DNA from: Symbiodinium natans
Taxonomy: Eukaryota; Sar; Dinophyceae; Suessiales; Symbiodiniaceae
Assembly (NCBI GenBank): GCA_905221605.1
Contig: CAJNDS010001425.1
Span: forward strand, 1 to 19,224
DNA: 19,224 nucleotides
Reading direction: 5' to 3'
A program made the position numbers and the translations under genes. Positions 1 to 6,736 of the stretch are shown here, one piece after another; position 1 is the stretch's first letter; every line of letters starts with the position of its first letter. A model generated the notes under the pieces. The model was not told the DNA's origin. It made no database searches and worked only from the letters and a program-made list of their open reading frames with translations.

Positions 1-10
1 GGGGGGGGGG
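1..10. repeat. Poly-G at the sequence edge
   Basis: The first ten bases are all G. A homopolymer at the very start is most simply a contig edge or an unresolved G tract like those at 7876 and 8774. No function is inferred. Confidence 0.6.
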
Positions 11-189
11 CAGCGCTCACGCAGCTTGGCAGAAGCCTCCAGAGCATAGACCAGAGCCTCTTGACAACACCGAGCCGGCGAACCCTAAACGGTGAAACCT
101 AAACTCTAAACCCGAAAAACCTCAACAAGTTCATCAAAGCTGGGCTGCCGCTCACAAAAGGGAGAAGCTCTTGGATGCGTGGACTGAGG

Positions 190-560
190 GCGGTGCCAGC
201 CGAACGAGGGGCAGGGTTTCGGGTTTAGGGTTTAAACAAAACAGCAGCCTCTGAAACAGATTCGGCATAGGGTTTACATAGGGTTTAAGGCAGGGTTTAT
301 AGGGCTTAAGGGTAGGGTTTATAGGGTTTATAGGGTTATAGGGTTTAAGGGTAGGGTTTATAGGGTTCAAGGCAGGGTTTACAGGGTTTGAGGTGCCAAA
401 CCTCTTAAACCCGCTGAGGGCGCCAGACATTCCGCGAGCCAGAGGGCTTTTTTAGGCACCTTCGCCCCGCCAGCTTGAAGAGCTCCGTACACTCCCCTAA
501 GAGCCCTTAGGGTCTAGGGTTTAGGGTTTAGGCTTTAGGGTTTAACACCTCCTCACTTCA
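190..560. repeat. Degenerate telomere-like (TTTAGGG) cluster
   Basis: Many imperfect TTTAGGG-derived units (GGGTTTA, GGGTTTATA, GGGTTCAAGG) fill this stretch, with short intact runs near 228-240 and 514-545. On the minus strand they translate as Asn-Pro-Ile/Leu-Lys-Pro repeats, which is only the translation of CCCTAAA. From about 497 the array is flanked by AAGAGCCC and, at 561-577, GGAATATGCCTTAAAC. Both resemble the ends of the family C element at 1200-1311, so a decayed element with an inserted telomeric array is likely. No convincing exon was found in 1-830. Confidence 0.75.
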
Positions 561-836
561 GGAATATGCCTTAAACCATATGGAATGGAATCCCCTAACA
601 GGGGACCCCAGAAGGGTACCTCCATTCCCTGAATCGCATCAAAGTTGGCCAACGGCGTGGGTGCTGGCCGGGTTCGAGGATGCGGACTTAGGCTTCTGGG
701 AGCTTAGTGTTGAGGGTTAAGGGTTTAGGGGTTTAGGGTTCTCGGAAACACTGACAATTCCTCTCAGTCAAGCAGACCCAGAAAAATTAGGCGGCATGGT
801 ATCCCGAAAACTTGGGACATGGCAAGCCCTGCTCAA

Positions 837-932
837 TCATCCACTGGGGGCGGCACTGAAGCGAAAAATGTAAGGGAGAAGCAGCCACACCCACATCATG
901 GCGAGCAGCATGAAGACCATGGCCACTACGGC
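837..932 (-). CDS. Terminal exon with C-terminal transmembrane helix
   Basis: After an acceptor GGGTCAG|G at 933-934 the minus strand encodes 31 residues and a TGA. The peptide starts AVVAMVFMLLAMMWVWLLLP, a run of about 20 uninterrupted hydrophobic residues, then YIFRF and a short polar tail. This is the pattern of a C-terminal membrane anchor or the last helix of a membrane protein; the family is not recognised. A telomeric array (941-975) lies immediately upstream, inside the presumed intron. The opposite strand also has a short His-rich ORF from ATG 819, which reads straight into the telomeric repeat and is probably the shadow. The strand choice rests on the hydrophobic run, the acceptor and the minus-strand bias of neighbouring exons. 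Confidence 0.5.
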   Translation of the reverse strand, partial: AVVAMVFMLLAMMWVWLLLPYIFRFSAAPSG

Positions 933-940
933 CTGACCCG

Positions 941-975
941 TTTAGGGTTTAGGGTTTAGGGTTTAGGGTTTAGGG
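941..975 (+). repeat. Interstitial TTTAGGG array (5 units)
   Basis: Five perfect tandem TTTAGGG units, the plant/alveolate-type telomeric repeat. They lie directly upstream (in minus-strand sense) of the hydrophobic exon at 837-932, so probably inside its intron. Confidence 0.95.
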
Positions 976-1072
976 CAGGCAATCTCGGATTCAGGGCGGC
1001 GGGAGAACCCCCAAAAAAACTGCGCTCAGCATGTCCCTCACATGAAAAGTCTAGCCTAAGGCACAACCCCTT

Positions 1073-1199
1073 CTTGGAGGTACTTGGGTAGTCATAAGGA
1101 GGGTTATGAGTACCCTAAGTAGGGTTAACAGTACGTAAAGTGACCGTACTTAGAACTGACTTAGAACCGTACTTTTGACTACCCAAATGAACCTCCAAG
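1073..1199. mobile_element. Family B inverted-repeat element (copy 1)
   Basis: The left end CTTGGAGGTACTTGGGTAGT is mirrored by the right end ACTACCCAAATGAACCTCCAAG, giving terminal inverted repeats of about 22 bp. Inner sequence is built from ATAAGTAGGGTTATAAGTAC-like units, so the whole element can fold back. No coding capacity, so it is a MITE- or introner-like element. The termini CTTGG...CCAAG match the end design of family A. No clear target-site duplication is visible, because another element abuts at 1200. Confidence 0.8.
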
Positions 1200-1311
1200 T
1201 ACCCAAAGAGCCCAATACTCCTTAATTAAGGAATATTCATAAGTCATACTAAGGATCCCTATATGGCTTCAAGAATATTGCTTAATTAAGGGGTTTTGGG
1301 CTCTCTGGGTA
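1200..1311. mobile_element. Family C inverted-repeat element (copy 1)
   Basis: A near-palindromic element with about 40-bp arms. The left arm TACCCAAAGAGCCC...CTTAATTAAGGAATATTC (1200-1239) is the inverted copy of the right arm GAATATTGCTTAATTAAG...GGGCTCTCTGGGTA (1272-1311), with a few mismatches, around a spacer containing CCCTATATGG. No ORF. Related partial or decayed copies are at about 497-590, 7530-7620, 8719-8830 and 8908-9048. It abuts family B copy 1, so two elements are stacked in what is probably one intron. Confidence 0.8.
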
Positions 1312-1333
1312 AACACCAAAAGCAAGTCAGCAC

Positions 1334-1418
1334 TTGTCCGTCACTTCTCGCACCTCGGCGTCAAGCTCGCAGCTGTCGAAGTCAATCGTGGAGGTCATGG
1401 GCATGAAAATGGAATAAC
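1334..1418 (-). CDS. Internal exon, acidic peptide, unknown family
   Basis: The minus strand has an acceptor AAAG|G (1419-1420) followed by an open frame encoding YSIFMPMTSTIDFDSC and then ELDAEVREVTD, up to a donor AA|GTGCTG at 1333. The composition is ordinary soluble protein rich in Asp/Glu and quite unlike the surrounding telomeric translation. It lies between stacked inverted-repeat elements (1073-1311) and the large telomeric array (1432-1600). It can join in frame to the exon at 1719-1804 only if that exon uses a GA donor one base beyond its canonical GTGAGT site. Family not recognised. Confidence 0.45.
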
Positions 1419-1431
1419 CTTTAGGGTGGAG

Positions 1432-1501
1432 GGCTTAGGGCTTAGGGTTAGGTTTAGGGTTTAGGGTTTAGGGTTTAGGGTTTAGGGTTTAGGGTTTAGG
1501 G
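1432..1501 (+). repeat. TTTAGGG telomeric array
   Basis: About eight TTTAGGG units with a few degenerate leading units (GGGCTTAGGGTTAGG). It merges seamlessly at about 1502 into a TTTGGGG array. It lies between the candidate exons at 1334-1418 and 1719-1804. Confidence 0.95.
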
Positions 1502-1600
1502 TTTGGGGTTTGGGGTTTGGGGTTTGGGGTTTGGGGTTTGGGGTTTGGGGTTTGGGGTTTGGGGTTTGGGGTTTGGGGTTTGGGGTTTGGCGTTTGGGGT
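1502..1600 (+). repeat. Homogeneous TTTGGGG variant array
   Basis: About fourteen tandem TTTGGGG heptamers, a one-base variant of TTTAGGG, with a single TTTGGCG interruption near 1586-1592. The array follows the canonical TTTAGGG block without a gap. On the minus strand it produces the Gln-Thr-Pro-Asn-Pro-Lys-Pro repeat ORF, which is not a gene. Confidence 0.95.
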
Positions 1601-1718
1601 CATAGCCTCGAGGCTGCTTGGCCCCGTGGTATGGGGTTTTGGGGTTTAGGGTTTTAGGGTTGAGGATTTGGTTCCAACAAGTGTGTACATGTAAGTATAG
1701 ATGACAGTACGTACTCAC

Positions 1719-1804
1719 ATGCGTCTCTGTTCCCGTGCACGGAGCTTGTCACCGATGCTTGCTGGGAGATTTCGTGCGGCGGGGCCCACCTCCCGAACGT
1801 ACCC
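1719..1804 (-). CDS. Internal exon, basic helical peptide, unknown family
   Basis: An acceptor TTGAG|G at 1805-1806 opens a frame encoding GYVREVGPAARNLPASIGDK followed by LRAREQRR, ended by a consensus donor GTGAGTAC at 1711-1718. Splice signals at both ends and a charged, helix-prone peptide support a real exon. An overlapping 101-aa ORF in another frame consists partly of telomeric translation and is a weaker choice. The downstream intron would hold the TTTAGGG/TTTGGGG arrays. Function unknown. Confidence 0.55.
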
Positions 1805-1989
1805 CTCAACCCTATAAACACCCAAAACATTAGCACACCCATAAAGCCGACAACCCTTAATCCAGGCATGTGCCTGAAGCTCTTGAAGGATCCAAGCACT
1901 AAACCCAGAACCCTAAGCCGGATAAGCCCTAAGCCCTCACCTCTCATCCCTAAACACAAACCCCCGTCCCCAAAAAATCAGCCAAAAGG

Positions 1990-2077
1990 GAGGGCTTCAG
2001 CGATCCGAGCCACACTCCTTGCACTCCGTCGCGCCCATGCTGCGCGCGTGGTATCCTCCGCCACGGCCGGGCTTACA
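1990..2077 (-). other. Coding-like segment next to family B copy 2
   Basis: GC-rich sequence directly after the element end CCTCCAAG. On the minus strand two frames are open: one begins CKPGRGGGYHARSMGATECK and stops after six more residues, the other reads SPAVAEDTTRAAWARRSARS and continues to a TGA. GC-rich DNA often leaves several frames open, so the frame, and even the strand, cannot be fixed here. Confidence 0.3.
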
Positions 2078-2342
2078 CTTGGAGGTTCATTTGGGTAGTT
2101 ATACTTGGAGGTTCATCGGACGTAATAACCACCTATAACTGGGCTTATAACCCTACTTATAATTGGGATAATCCCTATATGGCCCTTTAGGGGTATTATA
2201 AGTAGGGTTATAAGTACAGTTATAATTGGTTAGTAAGTGCTAAGAACCTCCAAGTAAGTAGGGTTCTGAGTATGGTAACTCTACTTATGACCCTACTTAG
2301 GGTACTTAGAACCCTACTTATAACTACCCATGAACCTCCAAG
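2078..2342. mobile_element. Family B inverted-repeat element (copy 2, composite)
   Basis: Begins CTTGGAGGTTCATTTGGGTA and ends TACCCATGAACCTCCAAG, matching the family B termini. A second CTTGGAGGTTCAT lies 26 bp inside (2104), and an internal right end, AACCTCCAAG, occurs at 2245-2254, so one copy is nested in or next to another. The interior is ACCCTACTTATAA / TTATAAGTAGGGT repeats that pair with each other. No ORF. Confidence 0.8.
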
Positions 2343-2670
2343 TAGGATTTAGGGTTTTCGTGTATCGTGGGGCTTGTATGGTTGATTTAGGGTTTACAGG
2401 GCTTGCAGGGTTCAGAGGGTCTTAAGGGTTTAGGGCCCAAGCCCAGGGAAGTTTTCGAATTAAGGGTGTGGAGGCCCTCCCAAAGCCCCTAAATCAAAAA
2501 ACCGCTTGAAACCCCCACAGGCCCCCTGAAGCCCACGCAAGCCCAGGCAGGTGTGGAAAGGCCGGGGAAGGGCCTTGTGAACGATCCCGGCATCCTTATG
2601 CCCGACATCGCGGCCTAAACAACGCCCCAAACCCTAAACAGTAACCCTAAACACTCAACCCTAAACTCTG
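2343..2670. other. Mixed telomere-derived and ambiguous coding-like sequence
   Basis: 2343-2440 is degenerate TTTAGGG-like sequence. Around 2510-2609 the plus strand has an acceptor-like CCACAG|G and an open frame reading GVERPGKGLVNDPGILMPDI, Ala-Ala, then TAA. Minus-strand frames are also open there, so this is only a candidate exon. 2620-2675 is again CCCTAAA-derived. Confidence 0.35.
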
Positions 2671-2674
2671 AACC

Positions 2675-2738
2675 CTAGGCTTTGGGGTAAGTCATGACCC
2701 ACATCCATCCGCATGGAGCACCACTGGCCCTGTTTTGC
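2675..2738 (-). CDS. Terminal exon, downstream half of an element-split ORF
   Basis: Starting after the AG at 2739-2740, the minus strand reads G|CAA AAC..., encoding QNRASGAPCGWMWVMTYPKA, then a TAG at 2675-2677. It joins in phase (AG+G gives Arg) to the exon at 2869-2939 when the family A element between them is removed from its GC donor to its AG. The joined frame stays open over both pieces, 44 residues in all. Family not recognised; a Cys and two Trp residues are the only notable positions. Confidence 0.5.
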
Positions 2739-2740
2739 CT

Positions 2741-2866
2741 TACCTGCCCAGGAACCACATTCTAAGAAGGGCACCCTTTTTGGGGGTTTATGGTTTAGGG
2801 TTTAGGTTTTCGGGCAGGGAACCCATAACCCAAAAACCGGGTAAAGAGTACCACTGGACCATCAAG
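2741..2866 (-). mobile_element. Family A introner-like element containing a telomeric array
   Basis: The left end TACCTGCCCAGGAACCACAT and right end ACCACTGGACCATCAAG align with the family A termini at 9747-9863. GCCT flanks it on both sides (2737-2740 and 2867-2870) as a 4-bp target-site duplication. The middle, where intact copies read GGTTGGCTACTTTATAAGGG, is replaced by TTTATGGTTTAGGGTTTAGG, so telomeric units occupy the interior. As an intron it runs 2739-2868 on the minus strand with a GC donor and AG|G acceptor. Confidence 0.8.
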
Positions 2867-2868
2867 GC

Positions 2869-2939
2869 CTCACTTGGAAGGCCTGAGGGCTTGCTAAGCA
2901 GGGTTCGTCGGTTGGGTTCTGGGGGTTACTGGAGGGCTT
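2869..2939 (-). CDS. Internal exon, upstream half of an element-split ORF
   Basis: After CCCCTAG| at 2940-2942 the minus strand encodes KPSSNPQNPTDEPCLASPQA and then FQV plus two bases (AG) of the next codon. The exon end coincides with the target duplication of the family A element (2741-2866). Removing that element joins this frame to 2675-2738 without a shift. The peptide is Pro/Ser-rich and of unknown function. Its 5' acceptor is followed by A, not G, so this boundary is less certain than the downstream one. Confidence 0.45.
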
Positions 2940-3032
2940 CTAGGGGATACTGAGGAGACTTACTTAGTCAAAAGGGTTTCCAAGCCTTACAGCAAACTCC
3001 AGAAAGTTGTAACATGGCTTTAGGATGATTAG

Positions 3033-3142
3033 AGGTGGGAATATACCTTTTGGGGTATGGGGAGAAGAATGTTCCAACTGCTTGGAATTTACTGTGCTGG
3101 TGCTGAACAGCACGACTATGACGACCACGTGAAGGCTGTCAG
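3033..3142 (+). other. Candidate plus-strand exon
   Basis: Following GATTAG the plus strand is open, reading RWEYTFWGMGRRMFQLLG and then YCAGAEQHDYDDHVKAV, up to an AG|GTACTG donor at 3143. The composition is protein-like. A minus-strand ORF (2964-3155) and a second plus frame are also open, and the other exons here are on the minus strand, so the call is tentative. Family not recognised. Confidence 0.3.
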
Positions 3143-3149
3143 GTACTGT

Positions 3150-4470
3150 ATGCAACCCCCCTTTCCCCCGACCCCCCCGAATTCAGATCCTCACACATGA
3201 AGATGACTGATTGAGATATATGCCTTTGAATAAGAATAAGAAGACGCAACTGATCAAAGGAATATTCCTGAACCAGGCTCGCTTTGCAATATTTCAGGGA
3301 ACCCATGCCCGCAACAAAAACAAAAACCTCCAAACCCTATACAAAAAAACCTCCTAAGCTCCTTGTCGAGCACGGGAAAACTCCTAAGCTCCCAAACCCT
3401 CAAACCTCTCCTAACCCCCCGCAAAGCCTACGCCCTACAACCTCCGAAGCCCCAATATAGGGGCCGGAATAATTACTGACTGTATTTTCTTATGGTCCCT
3501 TTGTAATTCTACGATAATAGCCCCAAAATCCCATTCTAATTGTTCAGGCCCCTAAACTTGTAGCCCTAAACCCTAAACCCCAAACCCCAAACCCTAAACC
3601 CTAAAGCCTAGATTGTTCTAATTTTCTTGAGGCCATTACGTCTCAGCCCTGCAGGTCTCCTATATCACACCACGCGCACGTCTCCTGCCCATAGCCCGCG
3701 CCTCGGTGGTCTCCAAGGATCTCTGGACAGCCAGAGGTTTGCAGGGTTTAGGGTTTAGGGTTTAGGGTTTAGGGTCTAGGGTTTAGGGCGACAAACGAAA
3801 CCTGAGACAAGCTACTGGTACATAAAGTGCATGTGTATAGACATATGTACATATGTTCATGTTTTTTTTTTTTATCACTCTCATGTGTTACAAGTGCGTG
3901 CTCTCCCGTCCTTTTTTCGTGGGCAAATCTAGAATAGAATAGCATAATCTCGAATCGAATGCCATATATTGTAACAAAAACATATATGTAAATGCGCATG
4001 TACTAGTGAACTATTACAAGAGCCCGAGACATATACCACCCCCCCCTCCCCCCCCCCCCCCCATTGACACTCTTGGCAAGTAGCCAGCTGCTTGAGCCTG
4101 AAGGCTCATTTAAGTTGGCAACCCCATATTTGGGTACGTTGTTCCTCCTTAGAACGACCGAAATGAGCCTGCAAGCAGGGTTTAGGGGTTGCCGGTTTCC
4201 TTCTGTCGCGTGTGCGATGCTCTGACTTCGTGCATCCCTGTTGGACGCAGGTGCCGGAAGCTTTGTCCAGCCACTGGGAGCCCCTCCAACTTTGGGGGGG
4301 GCTTTCTATAAAATTTCCCAGAGAGCTCAGAGACCCCGTAACGCTTAAGAACCCCCAAAACATGAAACAGATCCTTCCTTACAAGGGCAATACAGGGACA
4401 AATTGTCTGGTGTTATTTGGAGTTCTTAATCAAACAGTAGTTAATTTTTCAAGAATGGATGGAGCTCCGT
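3150..4470. other. Gene-poor stretch with telomeric arrays, a poly-C tract and weak coding candidates
   Basis: Contents: a minus-strand open segment at about 3255-3325 (VFVFVAGMGSLKYCKASLVQ) of uncertain status; CCCTAAA/CCCCAAA units at 3560-3605; TTTAGGG units at 3744-3788; an AT-rich stretch with T11 near 3865; a C tract interrupted by one T at 4039-4062; and a minus-strand coding-like stretch near 4190-4290 (SGWTKLPAPASNRDARSQSI) followed by CCCTAAACC. No segment could be joined confidently to a neighbour. Confidence 0.5.
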
Positions 4471-4473
4471 TCG

Positions 4474-4557
4474 TTACTTTGGGACTCCCTTGGACTTCGC
4501 CTCTGACTTCAAAGCTGCTTTCCCGCACTCTTTCTGCGCACCCTGCATACCCTCTCC
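4474..4557 (-). CDS. Terminal exon of RCC1-like protein, Lys-rich tail
   Basis: After GTGAAG|G (acceptor at 4558-4559) the minus strand encodes GEGMQGAQKECGKAALKSEA, then KSKGVPK and a TAA (4474-4476), 27 residues in all. The tail is basic and hydrophilic, as expected of a protein C-terminus. It joins in phase 0 to the RCC1-like exon at 4652-4713 over a 94-bp GT-AG intron that is about half TTTAGGG repeat. The 123-aa plus-strand ORF covering this region is the antisense shadow. Confidence 0.65.
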   Translation of the reverse strand, partial: GEGMQGAQKECGKAALKSEAKSKGVPK

Positions 4558-4572
4558 CTTCACAACGTTGGC

Positions 4573-4621
4573 TTAGGGTTTAGGGTTTAGGGTTTAGGGT
4601 TTAGGGTTTAGGGTTTAGGGT
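4573..4621 (+). repeat. TTTAGGG array inside a short intron
   Basis: Seven tandem TTTAGGG units fill about half of the predicted 94-bp intron (4558-4651) between two in-frame minus-strand exons. In the transcript it would read CCCTAAA, each unit offering a branchpoint-like CTAAAC (inference). Confidence 0.9.
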
Positions 4622-4651
4622 GTAATGGTTTACTAAACCCAAGAGCTAGAC

Positions 4652-4713
4652 ATCTGCAGGGACATCACGCTGTCCGTCGCTGTTGCTGCCCACGGCGAGT
4701 ACCCGACCATCAC
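4652..4713 (-). CDS. RCC1-like repeat exon
   Basis: Starting after GCTCAG|G (4714-4715), the minus strand encodes DGRVLAVGSNSDGQRDVPAD, 20 residues completing a codon begun upstream. The DG.VLAVG.N..GQ...P pattern is the second half of an RCC1-like propeller blade, as in other exons of this window; Arg replaces the usual Cys after GQ. The exon ends at a GT donor (4650-4651), and the next exon in frame is 4474-4557. RCC1 repeats form seven-bladed propellers used in protein interaction and GTPase regulation; the specific role here is unknown. Confidence 0.75.
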
Positions 4714-4719
4714 CTGAGC

Positions 4720-4825
4720 ATCCGCTCAGAGGGCCCCAATAATTACAGGTAGACTTAGATCAGGGCCCTATCCCCCTTAGTTGTAAGTAGACTTAGACTG
4801 ATACGGGCCCTAGGTCTTAGGGATT
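4720..4825. repeat. Small repeat with inverted GGGCCC ends
   Basis: GTAGACTTAGA occurs twice, in CAGGTAGACTTAGATCAGGGCCCT and again after AAGTAGACTTAGACTGATACGG, about 40 bp apart, with GGGCCC palindromes at 4731, 4763 and 4805. It lies in the intron just upstream of the exon at 4652-4713 and may be the remnant of another short intron element. Confidence 0.45.
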
Positions 4826-5025
4826 GTGAAACCAGTACTTGTATCTGTTGAGCCGGACGCACTAAGTGCGTGTCAGGGTGTAAGAAAACCGGCGAAAGCC
4901 TCGGACAGCCATTTGAGCGAGAAAAAGAAGCTAGGGTTTAGGGTTCAGGGTTCAGGTTTCCAGTCCGCACATGTTGCCTGCTCTGCTCCTTCTACCCTGG
5001 CTGCACCTACTTCCATGCAAGTTAC

Positions 5026-5101
5026 CTTGCCTGCCAACTGCCGCAGGCATGTTGATTGCTTAATCTTGCCACAGCCACCAGAAGACATAGCACATTTCAC
5101 C
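5026..5101 (-). CDS. Internal exon, Cys-containing peptide, unknown family
   Basis: An acceptor ATGGCAG|G (5102-5103) leads into VKCAMSSGGCGKIKQSTCLR followed by QLAGK and a GTAACT donor (5020-5025). Both splice sites are near consensus and the peptide is protein-like (Lys, Ser, three Cys). The following frame near 4870-4930 can continue (FFFSLKWLSEAFAGFLTP or an alternative) but could not be fixed. The overlapping 121-aa plus-strand ORF also passes through telomeric repeats, so the minus strand is preferred. Function unknown. Confidence 0.5.
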
Positions 5102-5269
5102 CTGCCATACCCCGTAACCCGTTCAACCCTGAACCCTACCCCCGCAACCCTCCCCCCTCCTCTTCAAGTGACAAGGCGAGTGAATTGTTGAATTCCCCAC
5201 AAAACTTGCAGACTCCAAGCCGCAAGGCCCGAAGCCCTGAAGTCCAGATCATAGGACCACAATGTATGT

Positions 5270-5442
5270 ATGTACATACCCTATATGTATATATGTACTA
5301 CATACATATGCACATACACATACAAACCTAACTACATACCTACGTACATACAGATATACATATGTCTATATGTATATATACATATATACATACATACATA
5401 CATACATACATACATACATACATACATACATACATACATACA

Positions 5443-5473
<31 letters not shown>

Positions 5474-5480
5474 GTACATA
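5270..5480. repeat. (CATA)n microsatellite
   Basis: An irregular TATG/TACA-rich lead-in from 5260 becomes a perfect CATA tetranucleotide run of about 21 units (about 5388-5471), then TATGTACATATATGTGTG. All the Tyr-Ile-His-Thr and Met-Tyr-Val-Cys ORFs here, on both strands, are translations of this microsatellite. Confidence 0.95.
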
Positions 5481-5599
5481 TATGTGTGGGCATATAAATA
5501 TAAGAATAAATGCCTCAAGCGAACCCAACTATCTAGCGACGTCGACTCGGTTAGCCCAGTCCCGCTTCTCTCCGGCCTATATTGAGATGGCTTGAGTTT

Positions 5600-5749
5600 C
5601 TGTGCAGTAAGAACCATGTGGTGGCTCAAAACCACTCAACAAGAGGACGTCCGACATCACGACCTACTTTTTGCACGACCCTCAGCTTGCGAATTCCTTC
5701 CATCCAAGACACTGCGCAAGAGCCTCAGCAGCCGGCTGAAAACTTTCCA
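5600..5749 (-). other. Candidate exon beside family B copy 3
   Basis: Directly after the element end CCTCCAAG the minus strand reads WKVFSRLLRLLRSVLDGRNS, then QAEGRAKSRS and a TGA, an amphipathic basic peptide. Plus-strand frames of 66 and 104 codons also cross this stretch. No partner exon could be joined, so it is a weak candidate. Confidence 0.3.
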
Positions 5750-5862
5750 TACTTGGAGGTTCATTGGGGGAGATATAAGTAGGGTCATAAGTATGGCTAC
5801 TATACGGAAAACCGTAGTTGGGGTACTTATAACCCTACGTCTAACTACCCACGAACCTCCAA
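5750..5862. mobile_element. Family B inverted-repeat element (copy 3)
   Basis: The left end is CTTGGAGGTTCATTGGGGGA. The right end, TAACTACCCACGAACCTCCAA, is its inverted counterpart, with the last G changed to T. The interior holds ATAAGTAGGGTCATAAGTA and ACTTATAACCCTACGTC, which pair, and a central ACGGAAAACCGT hairpin. At 113 bp this is the shortest copy. The lost terminal G would remove the AG in one orientation. Confidence 0.8.
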
Positions 5863-6181
5863 TTGCAACTGCAAAAATGCGCCAAGTGTGTGGGTTTAGG
5901 GCTTAAGGGATTCAGGGCCCAGTGAGCTCATTCCCCTTGATGAATGAACACGCCTTTAACTCTACAGGGCCATGTTTTACCAAGTATGTCTTTCTTCTTA
6001 CTCTTTTTCGCATGTTTGTGACGACATAAGCAGTTTTTGAATTGAGGGGCCTTGGGCTCTGTGTGTGTGTCTTAGGGTCAACGGCCCAGGTGCAATGTAT
6101 GAGTGCTGCCGGCAGCAGCAGCCACGTAGCCTCTCCGGGCTTTGGAGTGCATGGGACTCTAAACCCCTAAGCCCTAAACGG
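5863..6181. other. No gene recognised
   Basis: Contains single telomere-derived units (5893-5911, 6159-6190), a (TG)n microtract at 6059-6070 and a GGCCTTGGGCTCTGTG segment resembling a family C end. Short coding-like windows such as 6090-6150 could not be linked to splice sites. Confidence 0.4.
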
Positions 6182-6260
6182 GGTTTCGGGTTTAGGGTGG
6201 TTTCTTCGTGGTTTTGCTACCGGTTTCGGGTTCAGGGCGGTTTCTTCGTGGTTTTGCCAC
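6182..6260. repeat. 40-bp tandem duplication carrying telomere-like units
   Basis: GGTTTCGGGTTTAGGGTGGT... (6182-6221) is followed directly by GGTTTCGGGTTCAGGGCGGT... (6222-6260), differing at about four positions. Both copies end with TTTCTTCGTGGTTTTG. It lies inside the open frame of the candidate exon at 6192-6317. Confidence 0.85.
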
Positions 6261-6317
6261 TCCAATAGCCACGCACTGCTTGGCACACTGCAGCAAGCAA
6301 AAGCTCTGAAACTCGGC
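6192..6317 (-). CDS. Candidate exon, RCC1-like frame with basic tail
   Basis: After CTGGTAG|G (6318-6319) the minus strand encodes AEFQSFCLLQCAKQCVAIGV, then AKPRRNRPEPETGSKTTKKP, one more Pro and a TAA. The CVAIG stretch resembles the VLAIG strand of the RCC1-like exons. The Lys/Arg/Pro tail runs through the 40-bp duplication. A competing minus-strand frame (6232-6453, 73 codons, containing VGRVSELLLAAVCQAVRGYW) is also protein-like, so the frame is unsettled. The splice signal and family resemblance favour the call given. Confidence 0.4.
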   Translation of the reverse strand, partial: AEFQSFCLLQCAKQCVAIGVAKPRRNRPEPETGSKTTKKPP

Positions 6318-6399
6318 CTACCAGGTAGCGGTTTGGGTCCTTACCCTGCACCAAGGCACCCCGAAGCCCTACAATAGTGACAATAGTGCGTGCAGGATG

Positions 6400-6439
6400 C
6401 TTGCGCCCAAAGGAAGTGGAGGTATCTGACACTGGCCAC
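6400..6439 (-). CDS. RCC1-like repeat exon fragment
   Basis: After GCCGAG|G (6440-6441) the minus strand reads GGQCQIPPLPLGA, matching the GQC.IPPL loop typical of this RCC1-like family. The 3' end of the exon is not fixed (a GC donor near 6399-6402 is possible). A telomeric unit, CCCTAAA, lies just upstream in the presumed intron. Confidence 0.55.
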
Positions 6440-6736
6440 CTCGGCATGTCCATTTAGGGTTTAGGGGTTTTAGGGCATTCGCACCGAGAATTGTGGAGCA
6501 ATCTATCGAAGGAGTTGAGGAGGTAAGGGTTCGCTACTGTAACTCCATGCTATAGGACCCGCCATGCCAAAACCGCAAATTTGCCCAGAACCCTGAACCT
6601 TGAATGCCAGCGAAACCTTACAGTTACCCATCTGATGTGTGCATTTTATGAAAAGGTTCCCTTACAAGGAAATAAGAAGGGAAATAGCAATTCGCCCAAA
6701 GCACAACCCAGCCATCGTTTATAACATTTGCTTTAC

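Noticed and set aside
1-560. Native chromosome end (telomere)
   Set aside because: The TTTAGGG units are short, degenerate and interspersed, with arrays in both orientations across 10 kb, so they are interstitial and not a terminal tract.
1482-1718. Gln-Thr-Pro-Asn-Pro-Lys-Pro repeat protein
   Set aside because: Pure translation of CCCCAAA/CCCTAAA telomeric repeats. Such predicted proteins are common artefacts in genomes with interstitial telomeric arrays.
4212-4583. 123-codon plus-strand ORF, the longest in the left half outside simple repeats
   Set aside because: Its 3' third is antisense to the well-supported minus-strand exon 4474-4557, and it ends by reading into the TTTAGGG array. No domain or family feature is visible.
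5262-5635. Several ORFs of Tyr-Ile-His-Thr and Met-Tyr-Val-Cys repeats
   Set aside because: Translations of the (CATA)n microsatellite in different frames and on both strands.
6232-6453. 73-codon minus-strand ORF starting at ATG 6453 as a stand-alone small gene
   Set aside because: It overlaps the GQCQIPPLP segment, and the exon with AG|G acceptor at 6317, in other frames. Its N-terminus begins at a telomeric unit. Kept only as an alternative frame.
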